DNA from: Stagnimonas sp965279705
GTDB lineage: Bacteria; Pseudomonadota; Gammaproteobacteria; Nevskiales; Nevskiaceae
Length of the DNA stretch: 64,000 bases
NCBI GenBank assembly: GCA_965279705.1
Contig: OZ257257.1
Location: 1,426,001-1,490,000, forward strand
Reading direction: 5' to 3'
Position 1 is the stretch's first letter. Each line of letters starts with the position of its first letter. The translations under genes and the position numbers were made by a program. The notes beneath the pieces are model-generated. The model did not search any database, was not told the origin of the DNA, and saw only the letters and a program-made list of their open reading frames with translations. Positions 35,104-45,424 of this stretch are shown one piece after another.

Positions 35104-35298
35104 ATGTTGATATTGACTCGGCGGATTGGGGAAGCGCTGAAGATTGGGGATGACGTGACCGTTACCGTTTTGGGCGTCAAGGGCAATCAGGTGCGTTTGG
35201 GCATCCATGCACCCCGTGAAGTGGCTGTGCACCGCGAAGAAATCTTCGCGCGGATTGCGGAAGAAATACACATTCCGCTGGATGCAGCCCGTCATTGA
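35104..35298 (+). CDS. csrA: carbon storage regulator CsrA/RsmA
   Basis: 64 aa, beginning MLILTRRIGEALKIGDDVTVTVLGVKGNQVRLGI, the invariant CsrA N-terminus, and then APREVAVHREEIF. This RNA-binding dimer represses or activates translation at GGA sites. GGGAG lies about 10 bp upstream. A tRNA-Ser gene follows, as in many Gammaproteobacteria. Confidence 0.98.
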   Translation: MLILTRRIGEALKIGDDVTVTVLGVKGNQVRLGIHAPREVAVHREEIFARIAEEIHIPLDAARH

Positions 35299-35302
35299 CG
35301 GG

Positions 35303-35324
35303 TTTGCAGGCATCGACCTGCAAA
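35303..35324. other. hairpin downstream of csrA
   Basis: The stem TTTGCAGG/CCTGCAAA with a 6-nt loop lies 5 bp after the csrA stop. It is followed on the plus strand by A residues, not T, so it is not a normal plus-strand terminator. It may act as a 3'-end stabiliser. Confidence 0.4.
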
Positions 35325-35340
35325 AAAGATGAAATAGTCC

Positions 35341-35369
35341 TTTACCCGGCGCAGGTGTTTCTTTAGACT
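35341..35369 (+). promoter_or_regulatory. probable sigma70 promoter for tRNA-Ser/tRNA-Arg
   Basis: TTTACC (35341-35346) and TAGACT (35364-35369) are separated by 17 bp and followed by a GC-rich discriminator (TCGCGCCTCGCC), 29 bp before the tRNA-Ser 5' end. The boxes match consensus 4 of 6 each. Confidence 0.55.
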
Positions 35370-35398
35370 TCGCGCCTCGCCGGGGAGACCTAGCGTTC

Positions 35399-35492
35399 GG
35401 ATAGATGGCCGAGTGGACGAAGGCGCTCCCCTGCTAAGGGAGTATAGGGCTTTAAAACCTTATCGAGGGTTCGAATCCCTCTCTGTCCGCCA
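35399..35492 (+). tRNA. tRNA-Ser (GCT)
   Basis: 94 nt with the long variable arm of class II tRNAs. Acceptor GGATAGA pairs TCTGTCC (one T-G pair). The anticodon loop CTGCTAA gives GCT; T-loop GTTCGAATC; discriminator G and encoded CCA. Confidence 0.97.
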
Positions 35493-35512
35493 TCAGTTTC
35501 TTAATTTTATGA

Positions 35513-35589
35513 GCGCCCGTAGCTCAGCTGGATAGAGCACTTGGCTACGAACCAAGGGGTCGGAGGTTCGAATCCTTCCGGGCGCACCA
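35513..35589 (+). tRNA. tRNA-Arg (ACG)
   Basis: 77 nt. Acceptor GCGCCCG pairs CGGGCGC, and the anticodon loop CTACGAA gives ACG (read as ICG after A34 deamination). Encoded ACCA end. It lies 20 bp after tRNA-Ser and is followed by an intrinsic terminator. Confidence 0.97.
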
Positions 35590-35613
35590 TGAACTTGTAG
35601 AGGTCGACACAAA

Positions 35614-35638
35614 ACAACCTGCGAAAGCGGGTTTTTTT
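35614..35638 (+). terminator. Rho-independent terminator after tRNA-Arg
   Basis: AACCTGC-GAAA-GCGGGTT hairpin with a GNRA-type loop, followed by a T-run. It lies 24 bp after the tRNA-Arg CCA end. Confidence 0.9.
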
Positions 35639-35711
35639 GTGCCCGTCATTTGGTGGCAGTCCAGCCGTGGGAAAATGCAGCGCTACGCCACCCAAGGGTT
35701 TTACGACGCCG

Positions 35712-36326
35712 ATGATGAGCTTGTTCCGCCGCTGGTTCTTTGCCGGCCTTCTGGTCTGGGCGCCACTCGGCGTGACGCTGGTGGTGATTCGCTTTCTGGT
35801 GAATCTGCTCGATTCCAGCCTGCTGCTCATCCCCACCAGCTTGCAGCCCGCCTGGTTCAGCATCCCCGGCATCGGCACGATACTGACCTTGCTGATCGTG
35901 CTCGGTACGGGGGCGCTCACGGCCAATCTGCTCGGTAAAAAAGCCTTGGGCTGGGCCGAGCAGTCGCTGGACCGCATCCCGTTGGTCGGCTCGGTCTACG
36001 GCAGCATGAAAAAGGTGGCCGAGACCATGCTTTCGGGGAAGGGCAATGCCTTCAAGAAAGTCGTGCTGTTGCAGTATCCGCGTGCAGGTTCGTGGACGGT
36101 TGGCTTCATGACCGCAGACCCCACACCCGCTTTGCAGCGCGCAGCTGGCGAGATTGATCTGGTGGCGGTTTATGTGCCGACCACACCCAATCCGACCTCG
36201 GGATTTTTACTGCTGGTGCCGAGGGCCGAGGTGCGCGAACTGCCCATATCGGTGCAGGACGGCATGCAATACATCATCTCGCTGGGCGTTGTGCCGCCCG
36301 ATAGTGCGTTGCCGCCCGCCGAATGA
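35712..36326 (+). CDS. DUF502 family inner membrane protein
   Basis: 204 aa from ATG 35712; ATG 35715 is equally possible. Two membrane segments: RRWFFAGLLVWAPLGVTLVVIRFLV near the start and IGTILTLLIVLGTGALTANLLG. The conserved DUF502 blocks RIPLVGSVYGSMKKVAETML, VLLQYPRAGSWTVGFMT and VPTTPNPTSGFLLLVP follow. The function of the family is unknown; it is usually found just before aspS, as here (53 bp), in proteobacteria. Confidence 0.9.
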   Translation: MMSLFRRWFFAGLLVWAPLGVTLVVIRFLVNLLDSSLLLIPTSLQPAWFSIPGIGTILTLLIVLGTGALTANLLGKKALGWAEQSLDRIPLVGSVYGSMKKVAETMLSGKGNAFKKVVLLQYPRAGSWTVGFMTADPTPALQRAAGEIDLVAVYVPTTPNPTSGFLLLVPRAEVRELPISVQDGMQYIISLGVVPPDSALPPAE

Positions 36327-36379
36327 GGGTGCACGCGGCTACAATGCGCGCCCACAACGCTTAAAAACCCTGCTTATTC

Positions 36380-38176
<1,797 letters not shown>

Positions 38177-38202
38177 CCCCGCGCTATTTCGAGGAATTGT
38201 TG

Positions 38203-39471
38203 ATGAAGGTGCAAAAAACTGCTGCTTTGGTGTCTTCGGTTGCGTTGGTTCTATCCGCCACCCTGGCTGGGTGCGGTGGTTTGGGCGATGGGGTTCAACC
38301 CGTAAATGCTTTCATTCAACCCTTTGGCGGGCTTCAAGGGGCGGCAACGACCAAGGCGTTTACCTGCCTCAACACAGGCCTCAGCTTTTTTGTTGATTTC
38401 ACCAATGGCGCGCGGGGCGACTTTACCGGGCGGGCGACCTACACCAGCTCAAATCCGGCAGTGGCCAAGGTCAGCAACTTCGACATTCCGGTGCCGGAAC
38501 AGACCAACACCTTTTACAACCGCGGCACGATCGTGGCTGTTGCCCCCGGCACAACGACAATCACAGTGCAGTATTTGACGTTCACCCGCACCATCGATGT
38601 CACGGTTTCTGCGGCGCAGAACTTCCGCATCACGCCGGCAAGTGCTGATCTGGCTGCCGCTTCGCGTCTGGATTTTTCGGCCACGGCCGAGCTGGATGGT
38701 GTCGAGACGACGATTGATCCCGTTGCCGTCTGGTCCTTTAACACACCGAACACGGCGATTGCGACCATTGATGCGGCATCTGGAACCGTCACTGGCGTTG
38801 CTGCTGGCAGCGGGCTGGTTGCGCACCTGCGCATCCCTGGTTGCGACGCCACCGCCGATGCGCCGGTGACGGTTGCCAATCTGCAATCCCTGGCGTTGAC
38901 GCGCGAGTTCGGCGACAACGAGCAGTTGATTGTTGGCACCTCCGAACGATTGATTGCCACCGGCACGCTCGACAACGGCGCGACGCAGGATCTGACGACA
39001 CAAGTGACCTACACCTCGTCGGACCCGACTGCGGTTGCCTTGCTGGGCGGCAGCTTCCCCAATCTGGCATTGGCGCTTAAAGCCAACGCGCCTGCGCAGC
39101 TCGCGGCGAGCTTTGCAACTCCAGCCATTGTCGCGCCGGCTATCAACATCACGCCGGTGGTGGACAGCCTGAACACCATTGCCATCACGCCTCTGACCGT
39201 TGATGTCGTCGCAGGGCGCACCAGCCAGTTTGCAGCGACCGGCAGCTATGCCAGCGGTGCGACGCAGAACATCACCCGGCATGTGATCTGGACCAGCGGC
39301 AACACGGCGCTGGCGGGTATCCAGACCAGCGCCGGGGTCTCCTTCAACAGTCTCTCTGGCCTTGCCACGACGTCGACCACGGGTAGTGGCAACGCGGTAA
39401 CGATCACGGCCACGACTCTCAATGGCGCCAGCCAGGGGATTACCGCGACTGCAACCCTCAACATCCAGTAG
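38203..39471 (+). CDS. lipoprotein with bacterial Ig-like (BIG2) domains
   Basis: 422 aa, start ATG 38203 with GAGGA 7 bp upstream. Lipoprotein signal with lipobox LAGC. The body is beta-rich with repeated Ig-like BIG2 signatures: VTYTSSDPTAVALL, TYTSSNPAVAKVS, GTIVAVAPGTTTITVQ, IATIDAASGTVTGVAAGSG, and GRTSQFAATGSYASGATQNITRHVIWTSGN near the end. About three domains are visible. It is probably an outer-membrane or surface structural/adhesion protein. It sits alone between aspS and nadA, an odd insertion in an otherwise housekeeping stretch. Confidence 0.82.
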   Translation: MKVQKTAALVSSVALVLSATLAGCGGLGDGVQPVNAFIQPFGGLQGAATTKAFTCLNTGLSFFVDFTNGARGDFTGRATYTSSNPAVAKVSNFDIPVPEQTNTFYNRGTIVAVAPGTTTITVQYLTFTRTIDVTVSAAQNFRITPASADLAAASRLDFSATAELDGVETTIDPVAVWSFNTPNTAIATIDAASGTVTGVAAGSGLVAHLRIPGCDATADAPVTVANLQSLALTREFGDNEQLIVGTSERLIATGTLDNGATQDLTTQVTYTSSDPTAVALLGGSFPNLALALKANAPAQLAASFATPAIVAPAINITPVVDSLNTIAITPLTVDVVAGRTSQFAATGSYASGATQNITRHVIWTSGNTALAGIQTSAGVSFNSLSGLATTSTTGSGNAVTITATTLNGASQGITATATLNIQ

Positions 39472-39485
39472 CGGGGACGCCGAAG

Positions 39486-39526
39486 ACGACCGCAATCCGA
39501 TCCCTACATCTGGGGGTTGCGGTCGT
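39486..39526 (+). terminator. hairpin between the lipoprotein gene and nadA
   Basis: A perfect 10-bp stem, ACGACCGCAA/TTGCGGTCGT with a 21-nt loop, lies 15 bp after the lipoprotein stop. There is no T-run, so termination may be Rho-dependent. A TACAAT box at 39534-39539 just after it is a candidate -10 for nadA. Confidence 0.45.
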
Positions 39527-39593
39527 AGTCCGCTACAATAGCTTGCTGTTTTCCTGATTCGCCACGGTGTTTGCCGCGCCAAGGAGTGCGTCC

Positions 39594-40709
39594 ATGTCCG
39601 CCGCTCTCAAGATCGACCCCACGATCGACCAATACAGCTTTTTGTCGGATGAAGAATGCGACTTAAAGATTGTCGCCGCCAAGGCCAAGCTGGGCAATAA
39701 ACTCGCAATTCTGGGGCATCACTACCAGCGCAACGAGGTGTTCAAGCACGCCGATTATTCGGGTGACTCGCTCAAGCTCAGCCAGATGGCCGCCAACAGC
39801 ACCGCCGAATACATCGTGTTCTGCGGCGTGCACTTCATGGCCGAAGTCGCCGACATTCTCACCTTCGGCAAGCGCACGGTGATCCTGCCCGACCTCGCCG
39901 CCGGCTGCTCGATGGCCGACATGGCCAATCTGGTGAAGGTGAATAAGTGCTGGGAAGAGCTGAAGACGGTGCTCGACGACCCGGATCAGCAGGTCACGCC
40001 GGTCACCTACATCAACTCGGCGGCTGATCTCAAAGCGTTCTGCGGCAACCACGGCGGCATTGTCTGCACCAGCAGCAATGCCAAGGCGGTGCTGGAGTGG
40101 AGCTTTGCCCGCCGCGAGAAGGTGCTGTTCTTCCCCGACCAGCACCTTGGCCGCAACACGGCGTTCATGCGCATGGGCATTCCGCTCGACCAGATGGTCA
40201 CTTGGGATTTCATGAAGCCGATGGGCGGGCTCACGGCCGAACAAATCAAGGGTGCCAAGATGATTCTGTGGAAGGGCTTCTGCTCGGTCCACCAGATGTT
40301 TCACGTCAATCACATCGCCAAGTTCCGCGAGCGCCAGCCGAATGGCTACGTCATCAGCCACCCGGAAAACGAGCTGGCCGTGTGCGAGAAGAGTGATTTC
40401 GTCGGCAGCACCGAATACATCCTGCGCACTGTGCGCAGCAGCCAGCCCGGCGCGCACTGGCTGGTGGGCACCGAGCTGAATCTGGTCAACCGGCTTGCCG
40501 ACGAGATGAAGCCCAAGGGCGTGACCGTCGAGTTCATGAGCCCGATGGTGTGCATGTGCTCAACCATGTTCCGCACTGATCCGCAGCATCTCGCCTGGGT
40601 GCTTGAAAACCTGGTGGAAGGCCGGACTGTGAACCGCATCCGCGTGCCGGAAGAAATCGCTGCCCCGTCCCGCGCCGCCCTCGACTTGATGCTCGAAGTC
40701 GTCGACTGA
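39594..40709 (+). CDS. nadA: quinolinate synthase A
   Basis: 371 aa, start MSAALK with AAGGAG 7 bp upstream. NadA condenses iminoaspartate with dihydroxyacetone phosphate to quinolinate for NAD synthesis, using a [4Fe-4S] cluster. Visible family blocks: AILGHHYQRNEV, VFCGVHFMAE, PDLAAGCSMAD, FFPDQHLGRN, and the C-terminal cysteine region SPMVCMCSTMFR. glyA follows after 26 bp. Confidence 0.96.
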   Translation: MSAALKIDPTIDQYSFLSDEECDLKIVAAKAKLGNKLAILGHHYQRNEVFKHADYSGDSLKLSQMAANSTAEYIVFCGVHFMAEVADILTFGKRTVILPDLAAGCSMADMANLVKVNKCWEELKTVLDDPDQQVTPVTYINSAADLKAFCGNHGGIVCTSSNAKAVLEWSFARREKVLFFPDQHLGRNTAFMRMGIPLDQMVTWDFMKPMGGLTAEQIKGAKMILWKGFCSVHQMFHVNHIAKFRERQPNGYVISHPENELAVCEKSDFVGSTEYILRTVRSSQPGAHWLVGTELNLVNRLADEMKPKGVTVEFMSPMVCMCSTMFRTDPQHLAWVLENLVEGRTVNRIRVPEEIAAPSRAALDLMLEVVD

Positions 40710-40735
40710 TTTCCCCTTAACTCAAGTCACTCAAA

Positions 40736-42016
40736 ATGTTCGTCAACGCCCCAAACCTCGCTAAAGCTGACCCCGAACTCTTCGCCGCCGTGGTCGCCGA
40801 AAACGCCCGGCAGGAAGCACATATCGAGCTGATCGCCAGCGAAAACTATTGCTCGCCGGCGGTGATGGAAGCGCAAGGCAGCCAGCTCACCAACAAGTAT
40901 GCCGAGGGCTACCCCGGTAAGCGCTATTACGGTGGCTGCGAGTTCGTCGATGTGGCCGAGACGCTGGCGATTGATCGCCTCAAGCAGGTGTTCGATTGCG
41001 ACTACGCCAACGTGCAGCCGCACTCCGGCGCGCAGGCCAATGCGGCGGTGTTCCTGGCACTGGTGAATCCGGGTGACACTGTGATGGGCATGAACCTCGC
41101 GCAGGGTGGTCACCTGACCCATGGCCACCCCGCCAACTTCAGCGGCAAGCACTACAAGATCGTGCCCTACGGCCTCGATACCGAGACCGGGCTGATCAAT
41201 TACGACGAGATGGAACGCCTTGCCGTCGAGCACAAGCCGAAGCTGTTGATCGGTGGCTTCTCGGCTTACTCGCGCGTCAAGGATTGGGCGCGGATGCGCG
41301 CCATCGCCGACAAGGTGGGCGCGTTCTTCTGGGTCGACATGGCCCACATCGCGGGCCTCGTCGCTGCGGGTGAATACCCCAGCCCGGTGCCGCACGCGCA
41401 TGTCGTCACCAGCACCACCCACAAGACGCTGCGTGGCCCGCGCGGCGGCATCATCATCAGCAAGGGGCAGGGCGAGGACTTCAACAAGAAGTTCCAGTCC
41501 GCCGTGTTCCCTGGCATTCAGGGCGGCCCCCTAATGCATGTCATCGCCGCCAAAGCCGTCGCATTTAAGGAAGCCCTCGACCCCAGCTTCAAGAGCTACC
41601 AGAAGCAGGTCATCGCCAATGCCCGCGCGATGGCAAAAGTGTTTCTGGATCGCGGCTACAAGGTCGTCAGCGGCGGCACCGACGATCATTTGTTCCTGCT
41701 CGATCTGGTTGCCAAGAACGTGACCGGCAAGGATGCTGAAGCCAAGCTCGGCGATGCTCACATCACCGCCAACAAGAACTCGGTGCCCAACGATCCGCGT
41801 AGCGCCTTCGTCACCAGCGGTCTGCGTCTTGGCAGCCCGGCGTCGACCACGCGTGGCTTCAAGGAAGCCGAGATGGCGAGCATTGCCGGCTGGATCGCCG
41901 ACATCGTCGATGCCATGAGCGCAGGCGCGGATGTCGATGTGGCGGTGGCAAAAGTGCGCGGTGAAGTAGAAAAGCTCTGCGCCCGCTTTCCGGTGTACGG
42001 CAGCAAGGCTGCCTAA
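40736..42016 (+). CDS. glyA: serine hydroxymethyltransferase
   Basis: 426 aa. The PLP lysine sits in STTHKTLRGPRGG. Other SHMT blocks: IELIASENYCSPAV, NKYAEGYPGKRYYGGCE, NVQPHSGAQAN and the C-terminal LRLGSPASTTRGF. It interconverts serine and glycine with tetrahydrofolate. nrdR begins 5 bp after its stop, so it heads or belongs to the long nrdR-rib-nusB transcript. Confidence 0.97.
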   Translation: MFVNAPNLAKADPELFAAVVAENARQEAHIELIASENYCSPAVMEAQGSQLTNKYAEGYPGKRYYGGCEFVDVAETLAIDRLKQVFDCDYANVQPHSGAQANAAVFLALVNPGDTVMGMNLAQGGHLTHGHPANFSGKHYKIVPYGLDTETGLINYDEMERLAVEHKPKLLIGGFSAYSRVKDWARMRAIADKVGAFFWVDMAHIAGLVAAGEYPSPVPHAHVVTSTTHKTLRGPRGGIIISKGQGEDFNKKFQSAVFPGIQGGPLMHVIAAKAVAFKEALDPSFKSYQKQVIANARAMAKVFLDRGYKVVSGGTDDHLFLLDLVAKNVTGKDAEAKLGDAHITANKNSVPNDPRSAFVTSGLRLGSPASTTRGFKEAEMASIAGWIADIVDAMSAGADVDVAVAKVRGEVEKLCARFPVYGSKAA

Positions 42017-42021
42017 GCACG

Positions 42022-42597
42022 ATGCAATGCCCCTTCTGCAATTCCGCCGACACCCGAGTCATCGACTCGCGGCTGGCAGAAGAGGGCACGCAGGTGCGGC
42101 GTCGGCGTGGCTGCGAAAAATGCGAGGGGCGCTTCACCACGTTTGAAAAAGCGCAGCTGACGATGCCCACCATCCTCAAGCGCAGCGGCACGCCGCAACC
42201 TTTCAGCGAGAGCAAGCTGCGGCGCGGCTTCGAGAGCGCCGTCTACAAGCGGCCGGTGAGTGCCGAGCAGATCGACCACGCCATCGACAACATCGAGCGC
42301 AAGCTGCGCCAGACCGGCGAGCGCGAGCTGGCCAGCCGCCGCATTGGCGAGTGGGTGATGGAAGAGCTGCGCGATCTCGACCACGTCGCCTACGTGCGCT
42401 TCGCCTCCATCTATCGCGCCTTTGAAGACGTGAATGCCTTCCAGGAAGAGATCCAGAAACTCAAGGCCATGCCGAGTGCCGAGCAGCGGCGTTCGCAGCT
42501 GGAATTGATTGACAGGCAAGACGCCTCTTCAGACGCCAAACCAGAGCCCAAGCCCGCCACCAAAGTCAGTGCCAAGCCAGGCAAGAGCGGCCGCTAG
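42022..42597 (+). CDS. nrdR: transcriptional regulator NrdR
   Basis: 191 aa. The N-terminal zinc ribbon is MQCPFCNSADTRVIDSR with the second pair in RGCEKCEGRFTTFE; the ATP-cone follows (PTILKRSGTPQPFSESKL and VAYVRFASIYRAFEDVNAF). It represses ribonucleotide reductase genes in response to dATP/ATP. Typical NrdR is about 150-165 aa; here a Lys/Pro/Ala-rich tail of about 35 residues is added. It sits 5 bp after glyA and its stop abuts the ribD GTG start. Confidence 0.95.
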   Translation: MQCPFCNSADTRVIDSRLAEEGTQVRRRRGCEKCEGRFTTFEKAQLTMPTILKRSGTPQPFSESKLRRGFESAVYKRPVSAEQIDHAIDNIERKLRQTGERELASRRIGEWVMEELRDLDHVAYVRFASIYRAFEDVNAFQEEIQKLKAMPSAEQRRSQLELIDRQDASSDAKPEPKPATKVSAKPGKSGR

Positions 42598-43680
42598 GTG
42601 GTCGCCGCTGCCGCACTCATGGCCCATGCGCTGCGGCTTGCCGAAGCCGGGCGCTATTCCACGCACCCCAATCCGCGCGTCGGCTGCGTCATCGTCAAGG
42701 ATGGCATCGTTGTCGGCGAAGGCGCGCATCTCAAAGCAGGAGAGCCGCATGCCGAGGTGTTTGCGCTGCGCGCTGCGGGCGAGCACGCCAAGGGGGCGGA
42801 TGTGTTCGTCACGCTCGAACCCTGCAACCACCACGGCCGTACACCGCCCTGTGTCGATGCGCTGATCGCCGCCGGCGTGTCGCGCGTGTGGGCGGCGATG
42901 ACCGACCCAAACCCGCTGGTAGCGGGGCAGGGCTTGGCGCGCTTGCAGGCGGCAGGCATAGAGACCCACGTTGGCCTGTTGCAAGCCGAGGCCGAGCAAC
43001 TCAATCGCGGGTTCATCTCGCGCATGGTGCGGCGGCGGCCGTTCGTCACGCTCAAGCTCGCCGCGAGTCTCGACGGCCGCACGGCAATGGCGAGTGGCGA
43101 GTCGCAGTGGATTACCGGTGCCGCTGCCCGCGCCGACGTGCATCGCCTGCGCGTCGATGCCGGCGCCGTACTCACCAGCAGCGCCACGGTGCTCGCCGAC
43201 GATCCCTCGTTGACGGTGCGCGACTTCCACGCTGAAGGCCTGCGCCAGCCCGATCGTATCGTGCTCGACGGTCAAGCGAGAGTGGCTGCGAACGCCAAAG
43301 TGTGGGCGGACGACGCGCGCCGGTTCTGGCTCTGTAGCCAAGCCGCAATGCAAACACCACAAGGCGTCGAAGTCGTCGCCATTGAATCCGATGCCGCTGG
43401 CACCATGTCGCTACCCAGGGTTTTGGCGGTGCTGGCGGAGCGACAGGTCAACGCGGTTCTAGTCGAGTGTGGGCCGCGTCTTGCGGGCAGCTTTCTAGCT
43501 GCGAAGTTGGTCGATGAGCTGGTGCTTTACATGGCCCCCAGCCTGCTGGGGCACGAAGGCCGCTCGCTGGCAACGCTGCCGGGATTGACTCGCCTCGACC
43601 AGCGCATACCACTGTATTTTTCGGACGTGCGTCAGGTCGGCGACGACCTGCGCATTACTGCCACTCTCAAGGACGCTTAG
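42598..43680 (+). CDS. ribD: bifunctional riboflavin deaminase/reductase
   Basis: 360 aa from GTG 42598, directly after the nrdR stop. The N-terminal deaminase has the zinc motif HAE (GEPHAEVFALRAAG) and the PCxxxGRTPPC motif (TLEPCNHHGRTPPC). The C-terminal reductase has TLKLAASLDGRTA and a late VLVECGPRLAGSFL. It performs the second and third steps of riboflavin synthesis from the GTP cyclohydrolase II product. Confidence 0.95.
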   Translation: MVAAAALMAHALRLAEAGRYSTHPNPRVGCVIVKDGIVVGEGAHLKAGEPHAEVFALRAAGEHAKGADVFVTLEPCNHHGRTPPCVDALIAAGVSRVWAAMTDPNPLVAGQGLARLQAAGIETHVGLLQAEAEQLNRGFISRMVRRRPFVTLKLAASLDGRTAMASGESQWITGAAARADVHRLRVDAGAVLTSSATVLADDPSLTVRDFHAEGLRQPDRIVLDGQARVAANAKVWADDARRFWLCSQAAMQTPQGVEVVAIESDAAGTMSLPRVLAVLAERQVNAVLVECGPRLAGSFLAAKLVDELVLYMAPSLLGHEGRSLATLPGLTRLDQRIPLYFSDVRQVGDDLRITATLKDA

Positions 43681-43683
43681 AGC

Positions 43684-44283
43684 ATGTTCACCGGCATCAT
43701 TGAATCCAAGGGCCACATTGCGACCATCGAAATGATCGGCGGCGATGCGCGCATGACCATCGCCGCGTCAGACGGCTATATCAAGAGTGCGAACCTCGGT
43801 GACAGCATTGCTGTCAACGGCGTCTGCCTGACTGCCGTGGCGTTCACGAACGATGGTTTTATTGCTGATCTTTCGGCGGAAACGCTGCAAGGCACCACCG
43901 CCAGTCAATGGCACGAAGGGCAGCCGGTCAATCTCGAAAAAGCCCTCACGCCGCACAAGCCACTCGGCGGCCACATGGTCAGCGGCCACGTCGATGATGT
44001 GGGTCATCTGGCTGAGAAACACGAAGATGCGCGCGGCTGGCGGCTGAGCTTCGAGGTGCCAAAGCCGCTCGCCAAATACATCGCCCGCAAGGGCTCAATC
44101 ACCATCGACGGCATCAGCCTGACGGTGAACGAAGTGGACAAGACCCGCTTCGGCGTGATGATCGTGCCGCATACTTGGCAGCACACCACCCTCGGCACGC
44201 TGGACGTTGGCAGTGCCGTGAACCTGGAAGTCGATTTGATTGCGCGGTACTTGGAGCGGCTGCTGGCCGCCCGTGAGGAGTAG
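43684..44283 (+). CDS. ribE: riboflavin synthase, alpha subunit
   Basis: 199 aa, with two lumazine-binding repeats: MFTGIIESKG with DSIAVNGVCLTA, and GHMVSGHVDDVG with SITIDGISLTVNEV. It dismutates two lumazine molecules to riboflavin. It starts 3 bp after ribD and ends 4 bp before ribBA. Confidence 0.96.
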   Translation: MFTGIIESKGHIATIEMIGGDARMTIAASDGYIKSANLGDSIAVNGVCLTAVAFTNDGFIADLSAETLQGTTASQWHEGQPVNLEKALTPHKPLGGHMVSGHVDDVGHLAEKHEDARGWRLSFEVPKPLAKYIARKGSITIDGISLTVNEVDKTRFGVMIVPHTWQHTTLGTLDVGSAVNLEVDLIARYLERLLAAREE

Positions 44284-44287
44284 AAAA

Positions 44288-45424
44288 ATGAATGCACCCG
44301 TCAAGCCACCCGTGGCGCCTAACACCGGCATCCACACCATCCCGGAACTCGTTGCCGACTTGAAGGCCGGCAAGATGGTGATTCTCATGGACGACGAAGA
44401 CCGTGAGAACGAGGGCGATTTGCTGATGTGCGCGGACGCCGTGCGGCCGGAAGACATCAACTTCATGGCCCGTTACGGTCGCGGCTTGGTCTGCCTCACG
44501 CTGACGCAGGAGAAGTGCCGCGCGCTGCGGCTGCCGCTGATGGTGAGCGATAACGGCAGCGGCTTTGGCACCAACTTCACGGTGTCGATCGAGGCGGCGC
44601 AAGGCGTCACCACCGGCATCTCGGCGCAGGATCGCGCCCTCACCGTACTGGCGGCCGTGAAGCCCGATGCCAAGCCGGAAGACGTGGTGCAGCCTGGCCA
44701 TATCTTTCCGCTGATGGCGCAGCCGGGCGGCGTGTTGACCCGTGCGGGCCATACCGAAGCGGGTTGCGATTTGAGCCGCATGGCTGGCCGTACGCCAGCG
44801 TCGGTGATCTGCGAAATCCTCAAGGACGACGGCACGATGGCGCGCCGGCCCGACCTCGAAATCTTCGCGAAGGAACACAACCTCAAGATTGGCACCATTG
44901 CCGATCTCATCCGCTACCGGCTCGAAAACGAGCACTCGGTGGAACGCATCGCCGAGACGCATGTGCAGACCGAATTCGGCGAGTTCCGCCTGGTCAGCTA
45001 TCAGGACACCATCGACAACACCGTGCACATGGCGATGATTCGCGGCGAGCTGGATGCGACGAAGCCGACGCTGGTGCGTGTGCACATCCGCAACATGCTG
45101 CAAGACGTGCTCGGCGTGCGCCATGGCGATTTCAGCTGGCCAGTGCGCCGCGCGCTGGAGCGCATCGCGCAGGAGGGGCAGGGTGTCGTCGTGCTGCTAC
45201 GCAAGCCTGAATCGACTCGCGAGCTGCTGCAACAGATCGTCGGCCTCAACAAGCCTGACGATGGCCATGAGGTGACCGGGCCGGTGCTGCGTACTTACGG
45301 CCTTGGCGCACAGATTTTGAGCGACCTCGGCGTGCGCCAGATGCGGGTGCTTTCCGCGCCCAAGAAGATGCAAGGCTTGTCGGGCTTTGGCCTGGAAGTC
45401 GTTGAATACGTGCCCTGCGATTAA
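44288..45424 (+). CDS. ribBA: 3,4-dihydroxy-2-butanone-4-phosphate synthase with degenerate GTP cyclohydrolase II domain
   Basis: 378 aa. The N-terminal DHBP synthase is intact: DDEDRENEGDLL, TNFTVSIEAAQGVTTGISAQDRA and GHTEAGCDLSRMAG. The C-terminal half has the RibA fold, but where active enzymes carry the zinc cysteines (SxCxTGD ... RCDC) it reads VHIRNMLQDVLGVRHGD and continues without CDC. It is therefore probably inactive as GTP cyclohydrolase II, like the RibBX type described in some proteobacteria. A separate ribA should exist elsewhere. The start is supported by GGAG; its stop overlaps the ribH ATG (TAATG). Confidence 0.93.
   Translation: MNAPVKPPVAPNTGIHTIPELVADLKAGKMVILMDDEDRENEGDLLMCADAVRPEDINFMARYGRGLVCLTLTQEKCRALRLPLMVSDNGSGFGTNFTVSIEAAQGVTTGISAQDRALTVLAAVKPDAKPEDVVQPGHIFPLMAQPGGVLTRAGHTEAGCDLSRMAGRTPASVICEILKDDGTMARRPDLEIFAKEHNLKIGTIADLIRYRLENEHSVERIAETHVQTEFGEFRLVSYQDTIDNTVHMAMIRGELDATKPTLVRVHIRNMLQDVLGVRHGDFSWPVRRALERIAQEGQGVVVLLRKPESTRELLQQIVGLNKPDDGHEVTGPVLRTYGLGAQILSDLGVRQMRVLSAPKKMQGLSGFGLEVVEYVPCD

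Noticed and set aside
35303..35324. Intrinsic terminator for csrA
   Set aside because: The hairpin is followed by A, not T, on the plus strand, so it lacks the required U-tract.
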